64,000 nt of DNA from Phallusia mammillata (Eukaryota; Chordata; Ascidiacea; Phlebobranchia; Ascidiidae). The stretch covers positions 140,757 through 204,756 of the forward strand of contig QLIY01000156.1 in the NCBI GenBank assembly GCA_003260075.1, written 5' to 3'. The position numbers and the translations under genes are program-made. Under the pieces are notes generated by a model, which saw only the letters and a program-made list of their open reading frames with translations, made no database searches and was not told where the DNA came from. This document shows, piece by piece, positions 48,001 through 61,428 of this stretch; position 1 is the first letter of the stretch, and each line of letters starts with the position of its first letter.

Positions 48001-50894
48001 CACATTACATGAAGGTACGACAGAGTGCACAGTCATTGTTTTTTCATGGACTGGGTCTGATGCCATCTAATGCATACAAGCATTATTTGCCAGTAATTTT
48101 GAAAAATCTTGATAAAAATCAAGCAGTTTCACACCAAAAGTTCAAAGGATCATTGTATCTACTCCTTGGCAAGATGAAAAGTCGACAATTCTTGGGCTAC
48201 TTACATAACTGGGATGTTATTAGGCAGACTTGGCCAGCCCTCATTGATGCTCCACATTCGGATAAGCTTTCGGTTGCTAAGTTGTATGAGAAACTGGCTG
48301 CGAAAATTCAAACCTCCTTTAACATGATGGCCATTGATGTTCACTTTACAGATTCTTGCATGCAAGCTGCAGTGAACTTGTTTAATTCAGACTCACTTCC
48401 AAAAGTTAAAGATTTTAACACTTCTGAAGCAACTGTGAGGGGAATTACTTACTGTGAACAACAGAATGCACAAAACAGGAAAGTATATTTGACATTGGTA
48501 AATGACTTGGCTGACTTGTATGATGGTGGAAAACTAACTTGGAAACATGCACAACTGGTTCTTGGCATGCTGTCACTCCTGCTGAGGTATGATATTAGGC
48601 CACCAACACGCATTATAAAGCTATACATCACACTGCTGTTGGATGATACACTATCTATACGCCGATTAGCAGTTGCTTGTGTTGCTTCCATCATGAAGCA
48701 ACTAAAACAAAACCATGTTGTTTTGTGGAAAACTGTGACAGAAATTACATCACTCTCACTTTCCAGTACCATGTGCCCTGGTGATAGACCAGACAATGCT
48801 TGGCACCAGTTTAACAGCAGTGATTTACCCTTGACGAAAGAGAAATTTGAAAACACAGTGTTTATTGATAAGACTCACTGGGGTTACTACTGCTGGCCCA
48901 AGCATCTTAAAACATATGCTCCATTCGACAAACAACCAAAACTCAACCGCAGTTTGGCAGAGTTGGATGATGATGAAGTTGAAGTACAAAACTATTTCAT
49001 GGACCCAGAGTTTGTGGAAAAGTTGATTGAATATTTCTGTCTTGAGAATGAAAAAGGTAAAGACAAGTTTGACAGCAAAAGAATGGATCTATTCCGAGGT
49101 TTGTTTAGAAATTTTGGGGATGTGTTTGTGCCACTGTTTCGTCCCCACATTGAAAGGTTAGTGCAGGAAAAACAAGAAACTCACCAAAGATGTGCAGCTG
49201 AGATTATTACTGGAATGGTGATGGGTTCCAAGCACTGGGACTTTGAAAAGGTGGAAAGCATGTGGCAGTGGGTTATACCTGTTTTACGAACGGCTGTTGC
49301 TAACATTAGTTCTGAAACAATGAAGGACTGGGATCAAGCTTTTGGTCACCTAGTACAAAACAGAGATCCTAGGAGAATCCACTGGGTCCTGAGGTTTTTG
49401 GTTGAGGAATCTGAAACTGCTAGTCCAACAGCTTTGGTTGAAGGTAGCAAATTGTATGTGTTGCAGGGAGGCATTCATCAACAAGAGTGGCGTGTTCCAG
49501 AGCTAATGCATAGAATTTTGAAGCTTGTTGAATGTAGACTAGGACACCCATACAAAAACATACGAAACCGTGTTGGTTGTTTTGTTGCAAGTGTATTTTT
49601 GTATGACATAAAATTACTTGGAAAGCAGTCTGCCAAAAGAACACCTGAAATTGAAACTCTTATAGCATCATTGCTACCGAAATTAGAAAGCTTGCTCTCA
49701 GAAGATACACCACCACTTAGTTCTGCTTCATCTGAGTCGTCTGTTCACAGTTACCCTTCTACAAGCAGTATCCTGGAATCATTGGAGGAATTCAGCATGC
49801 CGGTAGCAATGGCTGTGCAAGAAGGTGGCGTTTCCAACTTACCCCCTGCTTTGATTGAGCAAATACAAAATGGTCTTAAGAAGCTGTTGCCTCCTGGTTC
49901 ACCAATACCGGACATATCAAACCTGTCACACATGCAGAATGTTTTGCCAAGAGATTTATTGTCTTCCCTGGCAAAAGAATCCAAAAATGCTGATGATGTC
50001 AGAGAGCCAGTGGATGACTCAATGGCAATGTCTGTTGATACAGACAATGAACGAAGTGAGAATATCAGAATCTTCAAAAGCATTCTAAAGTGGATAGTCA
50101 GTGCACAAAGAAGTATGCTGCAGCCTTTCAGAACCCCATTGTTGAAGTTGCTTCCAGTGATTTGCAAAATGTACCCAGTGGAACAGCAAGCAGTCCAAGC
50201 TGTTGATGAGGAGTTGCATAGAGACACTCGTTTGTGTCTTTCATGCTTTGCACAAAGTCTAGTTCAAGCGGAGGATATACCAGATGTTTTACAAGCCGTG
50301 GAAAACATTTCTACAACTACATCTTGGCATGCTAGATATTCCATTCTGCCTTATATTCAGGTCTTTGTTTACAGCAATTTGTTTGCTATACAACAGAGTC
50401 AACAGCATGTGAAGTCCCTTGAAAGTGTTATATTTTATTTGCTTAAAGACGAACAATATGAGGTTTGTCAAATGGCAAGTGTAACACTCAGTGGCTTGAT
50501 CCAGTGTGGGGTTATGAAGTGCTCTGATGACTTGCTTAAACATGCTTATTCCTTATGTCGAACAAGGTTGAAGTCGAAGAAGCAAGCTGCTCCTGAAAGT
50601 GTTCCAGAAGGTGAATTGCAGAAAAGACTGTTGAAGCGTCACTCTGGGGTTTTGATTTTAAGTGCCTGTGTGCTATCGTCCCCTTACTCTGTTACTGACT
50701 GGATGCCCCAGGTGTTGATGAAACTAAGCGAACATTTGCATGACCCACAGCCCATACAGGGTACAGTGCAAAAGACATTGTCTGAGTTCAAGCGAACACA
50801 TCATGACAACTGGCATGAGGATAAATTGAAGTTCAGCAGTGATGAGCTGGCAACCCTCACAGATCTTCTTGTGTCGCCCAGTTACTATGCATGA
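45057..50894 (+). CDS. PSME4: Proteasome activator PA200 (PSME4 / Blm10), intronless coding region
   Basis: HEAT-repeat cap of about 200 kDa that binds the 20S proteasome ends and is linked to acetyl-histone and peptide degradation in the nucleus. The uninterrupted 1945-codon frame aligns with human PSME4 (1843 aa) from the N terminus (EVVYNKHLPYSD, RLYGLKFTKEDHVLF) through HWGYYCWPKHLKTYAPFDKQ and SKHWDFEKVESMW to the very C terminus. It ends YYA, the gate-opening tail of the family. The length excess is mostly a Ser/acidic insertion at about residues 1545-1670, before the bromodomain-like region. The ATG at 45057 lies two bases after an acceptor (ttactttttag), so 5' UTR introns exist although the coding exon has none; another in-frame ATG follows at 45066. 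No frameshift or stop was seen. Confidence 0.97.
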   Translation: MLNMNDNKGLQSFNMERCESTPQTEVVYNKHLPYSDCIIEESNHALSAIKTNLLKAVFLRDLRPGVIYWTSQLTRYIRLYGLKFTKEDHVLFVKLFYELITLPHLEGVLVEQFANILVKLLKKRELLTRSDVTLDWKPLHKLSERLSYSKMEPMGLEWIPQNMDSKLRSLIRNCRSLFPPETTRDMLDEWRPLLCPYDIVMGKGCLYLDLFLPTLVFDESQQNASWKLWIEEFLTLWKNVRNGPSWEKHFVNLFARLAHNNIGLIDWRPVIDTLFTRVLRSFQLPVGKLQHTTALAQALPMDTCCLWIVSMFGGPATECILKNLKCLIDASESYFHPSNHGRWVTNLSSFLQQLTVKFSARLFRERHKKKFWEPKIPESHLIRDEDIEAFVEILKPVTVLMLYGKLGSLVGSRVLQILAFLKPESIVPLLLEKTYIALETLTEPHQARACLSALSSTLGPGIHGYPEIRNHIIPLLLQCLPAIDPNDLPKSMYAFQFISTCMSLIPVVDCSEAVEYKPGLSEDEKRLCYSTSGFKDFALQFLDRCFMFLESLSQEHGAQSHEHTEDTEHHTTTTENLTKKLLVTSASLLLQQSSLDIYSSCLKRVFEFSTNNLLEGNAALSTASSLFAATVKANPSKAYALFIPHFCELIIDHFQENVDAKTEEKMDKKLLWDVTILCEICYVGTEHLLTYKDSLLEVVQLVYDMKVKQGYMLATHLLKNCLIGWSTFYITEHRSVSHSFDEDPKTYLALDDWGATTDPWKLEISWHVPSKMELEACFDILDRFISPHLDKLKKYNGGLEDLSKEDLRKILKLLHDVLAGCYQLLPVEKKDLVDVPNDSPIDFTSWPVSIVESLPYYKTVMQQDDRVGWRHRIFEVVRKTLQTTLKEHEDDVKAICQIVHVYSQCALMHEGQKALFDQNWKVFSTYKTLMSDPLHKNKRRTRHCLVDRTSLQHSMRVLAVERSFYTNMHHSIMMDLIDMSTSHYMKVRQSAQSLFFHGLGLMPSNAYKHYLPVILKNLDKNQAVSHQKFKGSLYLLLGKMKSRQFLGYLHNWDVIRQTWPALIDAPHSDKLSVAKLYEKLAAKIQTSFNMMAIDVHFTDSCMQAAVNLFNSDSLPKVKDFNTSEATVRGITYCEQQNAQNRKVYLTLVNDLADLYDGGKLTWKHAQLVLGMLSLLLRYDIRPPTRIIKLYITLLLDDTLSIRRLAVACVASIMKQLKQNHVVLWKTVTEITSLSLSSTMCPGDRPDNAWHQFNSSDLPLTKEKFENTVFIDKTHWGYYCWPKHLKTYAPFDKQPKLNRSLAELDDDEVEVQNYFMDPEFVEKLIEYFCLENEKGKDKFDSKRMDLFRGLFRNFGDVFVPLFRPHIERLVQEKQETHQRCAAEIITGMVMGSKHWDFEKVESMWQWVIPVLRTAVANISSETMKDWDQAFGHLVQNRDPRRIHWVLRFLVEESETASPTALVEGSKLYVLQGGIHQQEWRVPELMHRILKLVECRLGHPYKNIRNRVGCFVASVFLYDIKLLGKQSAKRTPEIETLIASLLPKLESLLSEDTPPLSSASSESSVHSYPSTSSILESLEEFSMPVAMAVQEGGVSNLPPALIEQIQNGLKKLLPPGSPIPDISNLSHMQNVLPRDLLSSLAKESKNADDVREPVDDSMAMSVDTDNERSENIRIFKSILKWIVSAQRSMLQPFRTPLLKLLPVICKMYPVEQQAVQAVDEELHRDTRLCLSCFAQSLVQAEDIPDVLQAVENISTTTSWHARYSILPYIQVFVYSNLFAIQQSQQHVKSLESVIFYLLKDEQYEVCQMASVTLSGLIQCGVMKCSDDLLKHAYSLCRTRLKSKKQAAPESVPEGELQKRLLKRHSGVLILSACVLSSPYSVTDWMPQVLMKLSEHLHDPQPIQGTVQKTLSEFKRTHHDNWHEDKLKFSSDELATLTDLLVSPSYYA

Positions 50895-51734
50895 TGTGTG
50901 TGTTTGTCTACTACCCAGTTCTTTCGTGTAGCTCATTTTCGCTTTTTCAGCTTTGTGGTTTTGATTGGTTTATAGGCAGGTTTCATTTTGGGGTTTAATG
51001 TAGTGGCTACACACTTTTGTGATGATAAACGCATGTATGAAACAAATGCTGTAATTCAAATTTTAGGCTAATTCACACACAAATATAGTCAAAATTTGCA
51101 TGGTTTGTGGAAAAATGTTTTTACTGTGTCCTTGTGCATCTATTTACTTATGTAATCTATTAATCACAACGCCAAGAAAATGTTTGTGTAATTTAATCCT
51201 GTAATGAAAGTTTGCAAAAACTGGCGATTTGTAAAAAGTGACGAAAAAGTAACCGTTTCTGCCTATTAAATGTCGTTCTGTTAATGTTCTAAGATTCTTT
51301 TTCTAGTAGTATAGTAATTCGACAAAACCGTTTTTCATGTTTTGCGACGAATATCAGCGTTTTAAGTTGTGTAATTTTGATTATTATATTCTGGCGTGGA
51401 TTGTTTTCAGCGTCAATCGTATAGATTACTTGTTTTCCTCGATGTGGAAAGGACTTGTTTGTTTTTAATTTTAAAAGCTTATAGAAGTAAAGTAAACGAT
51501 TTATATTCCTGCCCAGTTAAATATGATTGGGTTGGCAGTAAATAGCCGAAACTGTAAATCAAATAGAGAGCAAATCAGACAAGCTGTATAATCGTTGGTG
51601 GCAACTTTTTCTACTGTGATGGGGATTTTTTTTCAACTACCCTTTAACGTAGATGTTGAGGAGGTCGACCTTAAACTCGAGAACCTTCGTTAGGGCCGAC
51701 AGTCGATCTGTTTTTATGTCGCTAAATTGCTGAA
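50895..51734 (+). other. PSME4 3' UTR and downstream sequence
   Basis: No coding sequence. An ATTAAA hexamer near 51265 is a candidate polyadenylation signal. No poly(A) tract or direct repeats mark the end of the PSME4 unit, so there is no visible retrocopy scar. Confidence 0.4.
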
Positions 51735-51800
51735 CAGCGGTTCTTAAACTGCTGTCCGCGGTCCTTTAGGGGTCTGCGGAGGTTCACGCGGGCTTCAAAG
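51735..51800. mobile_element. Solo left end of a hAT-like family
   Basis: cagcggttcttaaactg followed by gtccgcggtccttta matches the left end of the element at 57445. No right end was found nearby, so this is a truncated copy. Confidence 0.5.
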
Positions 51801-52189
51801 TACTGCTACTCTCACGAATTAACAACGCAATAGGTTTAAGCCTTAGGCTACTAAGTTTATGGTTCAAACTGCTGCCTCAAGATTCCTTGGAGCATAACTC
51901 CAGAAAACACCAATTGTATAATCCGTTGATTACATTGTTGGTTTATTTGGTTATCAGCGACAGAAATATTTCAAGAAGTTTTATTCAAATAAAATCGTAA
52001 TTAAAGTGAAAACAGTAATTAGCAATTAACACCAAAGTATAAAAGAATCCAAAACTTGATTTAAATATTTAATAGTACAGGTACTATTTTACAAACACGG
52101 TTAAGTATTAACTTGCAACTCTATGTATCAGTTCTAATTAGTTAGACTTATATTTGCCGGTTTATTAATTATTGCTTCTCGGTCTAGTA

Positions 52190-52625
52190 CAGTGGTTCTC
52201 AACCTTTTTGCCTTCGAGGACCCTTTTCGGTGCTGTAATCTAATTGCGGACCCCTTAGAAGTTTTAGGTATTTTCGTCCTTTTTATTAACAAGCAACCAA
52301 AACATGGTGCATAAAGTTACAACCACATTCGGTCCAGGACCAAAATTTTAATCCCTTTTTCTGGGTTGCGACATCGGGAATCAACAAGAAAGAGCCATTA
52401 CAGTGTAATGTGACGTTGTTGTCCACTGACAATTTACGTCTGTTGCATCACAATGGGGTTTAGATGTCATAATGCACTGTGGTTTGTCGCCTACGAAGAA
52501 TGCTTTCAAATAAGTTCCATGCTATTTTTTAAACGCCAAAGCGTTTTTTTTTCAAATCGCGATTTATTAATCTCGTTTTGCGGGAATTAAGACGTTGTCG
52601 CGGACCCCCGGTTGAGAACCACAAG
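52190..52625. mobile_element. hAT-like non-autonomous element
   Basis: Inverted ends cagtggttctcaacc and ggttgagaaccac, with a GGACCC / CGGACCCCC block just inside each end. The right terminus is decayed and the TSD is unclear. No transposase frame. Confidence 0.7.
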
Positions 52626-52805
52626 TCCCAGCGCTTCAAGTAAAACTCAAACACTTTTAGTCATTTTTCCAGTCACTGTTAAATTTTCTAAGTCCAAACG
52701 CTTCAAGTTAAATCCAAATACTTGGGGTGGGTAACCTTTGTTACTGTGGGGCCAAAAACAAAAGCCAAAGTTAGCTCGCGGGTCGCACCTGCATATAACA
52801 TCAGG

Positions 52806-52987
52806 CAGGGGCGGCTCGTGCTAGGGTGCTGCGGAGCTTAAGATTTGTATTACTTGTTTTTCTACTCAAAACAATGACTAGAAAACTAGAAATGTGGCTT
52901 TTCTATATATTGCCAACTTATATTTGTTCAAGAAAGGCTAAAAATTGGAGCAGCACACCCAGAAATTTTAGGCACGAGCCGCCACTG
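52806..52987. mobile_element. Short MITE with 16-bp TIRs
   Basis: Left caggggcggctcgtgc and right gcacgagccgccactg are near-perfect inverted repeats around 182 bp. CAGCACACCC-type blocks lie inside. No matching direct repeats were found at the flanks. Confidence 0.7.
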
Positions 52988-53156
52988 GTAACCACGTCAC
53001 TACAAATTAAAGAGGTATACCACCGTCCTTAACCTCCCAAGCTCCAGAGCTTGTCAGGACCGGAGTCCAGGAAACTCCACACAAATGTCTTGCACTTCGG
53101 TTCGTTTGTTTATTACTTCTGAAAGGCACCAAGAAGAAATAGAGGGATAGATAGAG

Positions 53157-53157
53157 N
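53157..53157. other. Ambiguous base N
   Basis: Single unresolved base in non-coding sequence. Others lie at 8606 and 10323, both at repeat boundaries. Confidence 0.95.
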
Positions 53158-53238
53158 AATGTGGTGCCCAGTTCTTTTGTTTTTTATTTGTTAAATTAGT
53201 CTATGCCCTAAAATGAGTTGGGAGCCATTCCCTTAGGC

Positions 53239-54034
53239 CAGTGCTCCGCAACCTTTTTTCACGCACGTCACACCATACAAGCTTTAAATGTTGGGCGGCA
53301 CACCCGAACCGAAGATGCGATTTGAAATTTTTTGAAAGACTAAAAGAGCATTAAGCCAGGGGTCTTAAACGTTTTGAGGGCCAAAAACATTTTTTACGTT
53401 AGTAAAGAGCGTGCTATTGTAACTTTTTTAAAAAAGTAATATGAATACAAATATCATGTGCTTAAAAATGTTGTGCGTTTACGTCATTTTATGTGCACAA
53501 AACATTTGCGATGCAATAAACAAGAAACATATGTACAGTTTAGCAAACTAAAAAAACAAGTGAATTAAACTACTATGTGCGAAACCAATGGCATACAATG
53601 ACGAAACAATTGAAAAATATGACGCAACAATTGGAATTGCAGATTTTCCACTGGAGGGAATATTTCCATCACAGGATTAAAACATCGCATTTATTTCTAG
53701 CCATCACTAATTAAGAATAATTGTTACTTAAAATCGGTGGTCTGACAGGGTATTCCACCTGAGGTAAACACCTAAAATTTAAAAGTTAGTTATAAAACCC
53801 TCTAAGGGCCACACCAGGCCGCGTGTTTTGAAACCCCTGCATTAAGCCAATATAAAGTATTTTATAATGTAATAAAACATGAATGTGTCGTGAGTAGTGT
53901 AGCTTTGGTTTGGTGTTGTGTACTGTATCATTTGCTATAATGATAAAATACAAAAACAAATTAAAAACAAAAAGGTATGCTTTTGCGGCGGCACACCCAG
54001 CAACGTATTGCGGCACACCGGTTGCGGAGCACTG
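53239..54034. mobile_element. hAT-like element interrupted by a second element
   Basis: Outer inverted ends cagtgctccgcaacc and ggttgcggagcactg, with GGCGGCACACCC near the left and right ends. The element is split by 53357-53839; without that insert it is about 305 bp. The flanking target duplication is decayed. Confidence 0.75.
53357..53839. mobile_element. Nested hAT-like element with exact 8-bp TSD
   Basis: A 483-bp element with ends caggggtcttaaacg and gttttgaaacccctg. CATTAAGC is repeated exactly at 53349-53356 and 53840-53847. It sits inside 53239-54034, so it is the younger insertion. Confidence 0.85.
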
Positions 54035-54380
54035 CTCTACACAACAACTGACAGCGTTGTTTTTGTTTGTAACGTAAATAATTACAAGCGTATGGGTCGC
54101 AGTAAATTGTATCCCACCAAAAATAGTTTGGGAAACACTTTCGTAGGGTTCTTTGTGACTTTCGTAGGTTTTTTATTGCAATTTGTGACATCTGCAAACA
54201 AAACTAGTTTTTGCGTTATTAAGTTGTGGTGAGACCGAGATGAAGTAGGCCGAAATTTAGATTTGCCACGGTGAAATTACGACACAACTGTGGCCGGGTT
54301 TGAAACTGGGCCCGAATTAGCCTGTTTTATTCAAGCCCTACCCTAAAAACTCTACGGCGATGTACAACATAGGTCTAGCG

Positions 54381-54769
54381 CAGCGGTTAATTCTCAATCT
54401 GGGGTCCGCCAAGCGATTACAGATGGACCGCAAGGAGCTTGAAGTATTTCTGCAATCTTATATAATATTGCGACTGTACTTCAAAAATTGGATAGATATA
54501 AATCACCACCAGTATCTTGTGGCGTAGCTAATTAATTACCCTTGAAACATTCCCGCGTGAATTTTTTGTTTGTAAAACTAAATTCATTATGCATGTTGTT
54601 GTGGAAATACTTTCGTAAGGAATAAATTAACTTCTAGTTGTTAACTATAGGTTTTGTTTCGCTCAGGTAAATTCAGTTGCATTATTATATATTTAGCTTG
54701 GACCACGAAAGCCCAAGAAAATTGCGAATGGACCGTTGAGACAAAAAAATAAAACTTCGAGAACCTTTG
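54381..54769. mobile_element. hAT-like element, same family as 57445
   Basis: Left cagcggttaattctcaatctgg, right end ttcgagaacctttg. The flanks GTCTAGCG and GTCTATCG match at 7 of 8 bases. Internal segments (gaccgcaaggagctt; atttagcttggacc) are shared with 57445-57937. Confidence 0.75.
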
Positions 54770-54804
54770 GTCTATCGGATTTTTCATGTAATCTTTCCCC
54801 ATAG

Positions 54805-55398
54805 CAGTGGTTACCAACGTTTTGCTACATTCCTCCCTTCGCCCATTTTCGAACTATTCATTCCTCCCCATAAGACGAAAAAACATACAACATGCAATTT
54901 ATTTCACATTACAACTCAATGCGAAATTTGCTCTTGTTTGCGCTCTGAAAGTAGTTGTATACGCGGCGCAGTTTGTGACAGTACACTTAGGCTACAGCTA
55001 AAATCTACACAAGACAATGATATGTAACTAAGAATCTAGTTTCATTACATATACTGTTTACTAACTGTAAACTGTTCAGTTGTTAAGGAACTATGCAACA
55101 GCCAGACTGTCAAGAAACAAAATGCTAAAACAATGGACTTTGTTACGACAATAATCGATTAATTTAAGCGCCTGAAACGTAGCAAGCGGCCGTATATACA
55201 AGTATGCCTTATAATTAGGGATGTCCATTTCAGAATCCTTTACAACCGGTTCCAAATGTGAACTGCATACAAATTATAACGGACATCAATGCATATACAA
55301 AAACATTCTGAAACATTTGTAATGCAAAATTTTTTTTACAGTTTTTTTGAAAATCCTCCCCTGAACTCATAAAATTCCTCCCCGGTTGGGAACCACTG
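54805..55398. mobile_element. hAT-like element with CATTCCTCCC motifs
   Basis: A 594-bp element with ends cagtggttaccaacg and cggttgggaaccactg. The flanks CCCCATAG and CCCTATAG match at 7 of 8. The CATTCCTCCC motif appears near the left end and AATTCCTCCC near the right. Short ORFs inside show no transposase features. Confidence 0.8.
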
Positions 55399-55728
55399 CC
55401 CTATAGCATAAAACAAATTGAGAGATGGTTGTTTATTTGTGGGCGCCAAACACATGTAATTGACCACTGTCGTCGCTTTTTATTATAACGGACAACAAGC
55501 ACCAACAGAGTATTTCATTTTCCGAAACATCAGACCTTATTTGAAGCCAACAGGTTTGTTAGCAGGGTTGCATTCTCAGTAGTCGGGCAGCTAAAAGAAT
55601 AAAAAGAAAACATCGCAATTACAGTACAAAGACAATGTGTATGTTTGCAGGCTGCAAAGACTTAAAATCTCGTCCCATACCTAGATATCAAAATACACAG
55701 ACTTTAACTCGTCTACATGTAAAGACGT

Positions 55729-58073
<2,345 letters not shown>

Positions 58074-58387
58074 CTAGAAATATGTCACAGGGAAAATAAA
58101 TAAACAAAAATTATTCAAACAAAATGTTCCAAAAAAAATTAAAAAACGATTGTCGATCTTTCTCCTATTCTTGAGAAAACACGAATGTGTACGGTAAACA
58201 TGCTGAGAATTTGCACATATTCTTATTGTTCATTTAATTTTTGCTTTTTATTTTTATCTCTGGGTTCGAATAGTGGACTGCATGAATACCAATCCTGATC
58301 AGTTATCATGCCTGTGTGTGCTAGTGCCTTAGATCGTGCAGTTAAGCTGATGGTTAATTTTAATTGCCGTATACCCTGATGCATGGC

Positions 58388-58430
58388 CAGTGTTTTTTTA
58401 AGGTGTTTTGGGGGACCGAAACGGTCAAAT
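58388..58430. mobile_element. Solo left end related to the 7360 MITE
   Basis: cagtgtttttttaaggtg followed by ggggaccgaaacggtc repeats the left end of 7360-7554. No right end is recognisable downstream, so it is truncated. Confidence 0.5.
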
Positions 58431-58792
58431 CGTCACTTGACACCATTTCTTTGTTCGATAAAGTAAAAGCGGTTTACGTTTTCAAATACAGTCCACTTTG
58501 CAATGTTGACGCCAAAACCATGGTCACTTTGGATCAAGTTTAGGTCGTTGCAGTTCTTTGCAAACGAACATTTAAACACGGCTATTAAAAGCGGCTCGCA
58601 TTGTTTAATGTTAGCGCAAGGAATTTATTAACAAAAAAACGTGGTGTAGCCTATGTTGAAACAAATGCTTGTTTATTTTTTAAAACAATTACAATTGTAG
58701 CGTTTCAACCAATGTGTGTACAATCATTAAAGTGACAACAAACGTATTTGCACATAGCTGAAAATAGACTATGTTAATATTTTGGGCTAAAT

Positions 58793-59301
58793 CAGGGGTA
58801 CACAACGTGCGGCCGTAAGGCGACACGCGGCCGCGGAGACAAGTTTGTGCGGTCGTGGCCATGTATGTTAAAATACATGTACTGGCGGCCGTGACGTAAC
58901 TAAAACTATTTTGCCTAATATTTTGATTTTCAAACAGCTAAAAACAGCTTTCGTGAGACTGGAAAAAAAGATTACCAGCCTAGTGACCATATACGCCAGG
59001 CTTTTTATCCGCTTATTGCAATGCGAAAGAACAAGCACCGCAATCGTCACAATACAGTTTAAGACGTCTTAACAGTTAGCTCCGTTCAGCTAAACTAATG
59101 CACCAAGTTAGAAATTATTAATCTGAGCATTTTAGGCGACTTAAAATGGTATATAAGTTATAGATATATGTGATATAAACCAAATTCTTTACACAAGTTA
59201 TTTTAAAACAAAAAACAAGCAAGCAATTGGCGTCCGTTGGTGAAATACTATGCGGCCCGATAAGATTGAAAACCTTGCACTGAAAAGCTTGTCCACCCCT
59301 G
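58793..59301. mobile_element. hAT-like element with GCGGCC-rich ends
   Basis: Left end caggggtacacaacgtgcggcc, right end cttgtccacccctg with atgcggcccg inside. The flanks are only weakly repeated. About 509 bp, no transposase. Confidence 0.65.
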
Positions 59302-61428
59302 TGCTATAAAGACGATTGGCAAATTACACTTATTGGCTATAGTAGATTAGCCTACTTCCCACTAATTCTATCAATTCTAGCATAAACTTGTTTCTAATCT
59401 GAATAAATTTGTAAGTTCAATATAAGCTACACACAGAGAGATCCAATTTTATTTCTACAAACGTTGACTACTTTGTCCCATTCTAACCCTCCCAAGCAAT
59501 ATAACCCAGAGACTACATTGCACAAACATCCGGATCACAGCTGCAACCGCCGCAATGGGGTTTTGCTTGGTACGTAACGACACGTGACTACAGGCCGCCA
59601 TGGTCTGGAATGATACATCTCAAGTCATTTTATTCTAACATTACATCAAGCTACACTTATTAATAAGGCAATTGCCTTATAATATTAACAGTTTACAATA
59701 TAGCCCATCTTATTATTAAACATACACAGTTTAGTTTTTACTTCAAGTAAAATAAATGAAATTTTATCTGTAGCCTATAATAAATCGATTGAGCTGATAT
59801 TGTACATCGTATTTTATTGATGCCAATTTACCCATAATACATACGTAACCATGTAAAGTCTATCGCAATCGATCGTCTTGGAAATCAACAATATCACCTG
59901 CATTTTAATTGCAGCACTAAACAGCTTTGTTTCATGAAATCTTTAATGACTAACCAAAAGAAGTTTATAAGATGTAGAAATTGTGTATTTGAGACCAAAC
60001 CAAAACGAAACTGAATGAACGAAAAGGAACGATTTATCCTTCTTCGGATTTGAGAAGTGAAAATAATGTAGGAAAACAACGCACACTAATGGTAAATAAG
60101 TCACAATGAGGTTACCCTTAAAGTTCAGTTACAAGTGTGTTTCATGATTTTGCAAAGCATACCAGCTTATATTGTCACGGATTGTTTGTTATTGTCATGC
60201 GCAACTTGCAAAGTTAACTTAATTAAATGTTGTCAGTCGTTGAAAGATGTTTACCGTTAATGTAACTCATTGTGATGCACTCACCACTAAAACAACTGCA
60301 TGATAGGATTGTTTACAAAAACAGGTGTTTATTGGGCACAATTGGAAAAAATAGCTTACAGTTAGTAAAATAATTTTGGCTGAATGATTTGGTAACTTTT
60401 AATGAGAATTTTACATTTGCTCGAAATCTGTCATAGTTTATATACATCACCAAACAACAAAAATTAGCTGAAAGCGGCTAGGAAACAATCCCATGAATGC
60501 CGTGATACTTCATTTTCCAGTTTACAGGCAGCTGGAACTACAAGCAAAGAGTGCATTACCAAACAAAAAACAAGTTTCAAAATGACATATACTAGCCTAC
60601 ATTATACAAGACTATTGTGGGAAAATGACTTATTAACAGCTCAAAAAATCGTTTTGTACAAATTATTGGTTAGTCTACACAGGTAATATCGAGTGACCTA
60701 TACGAGTCTCACGGTTAGCCTGTAGCGTTTACCTCGATGGCGTCTATATTTACTCCAAACGCTGCAAGAAACAACAATGTTATTGCCTCGGTTATTGATG
60801 GATCCTTCTTGACTCGAACTGCAGCAACATTAATTTGAGAAATCCTATATTTAAATCAGCTGAAACATAATGCAAGATTATCTCTTCCCAATTATATTCT
60901 AAGTAGTTACACAATATTTATCGTTTCACAATTCCAAAACCTTTCTGATTTCAAGGCGGAAAACAGCGCTTTTATACTCCCACAATGCAACAGTACACTT
61001 TTTCTCTCGCACATTATTACGTTTGTTTATGTTACTTTTAACTGGGCAAGGTTCAAATCAGCCTTTTTTAGTTGCCAGAATCTTCTCGAAAACAGGCACA
61101 TAAACGTCAGTGGGACCGGACATGTATAACTGCGAAATATAGGACAAAATGTTCCAAAAATAGAATATGACCTCACCGATACAAGCAAAACGTATACATG
61201 AAAACCGTGTGAAATGTGCGTTTTGTGGACTATTTGCGTTTGTTCTTTATAATGGCTGCAAACACTGCTCTAATGCAGCGTGCAAAAGTATAACGTGCAA
61301 TTCGTGTGAAATATAGCATTTTATGTAATTGGTCTGCTACAAGCCCGGATGTAAAGACAACCAACACATTTTAGTTTAAAAAAATGGTCGCATGATATTT
61401 AGTAGTTTTTTCGTCGTGGTTGATCAAC
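59302..61428. other. Intergenic region between CTH and the ADAM gene
   Basis: About 2.1 kb without a recognised exon. This is where the missing 5' exons of CTH would be expected, and I do not see them. It is also the promoter side of the ADAM gene. Confidence 0.45.

Noticed and set aside
48449-48856. 135-codon minus-strand ORF and similar antisense frames within PSME4
   Set aside because: Shadows of the conserved plus-strand coding frame.
60733-60850. Exon-like minus-strand segment with donor at 60733
   Set aside because: It reads as an open frame with a plausible donor and possible acceptors, but its translation does not match the missing N-terminal part of cystathionine gamma-lyase or any family I recognise.
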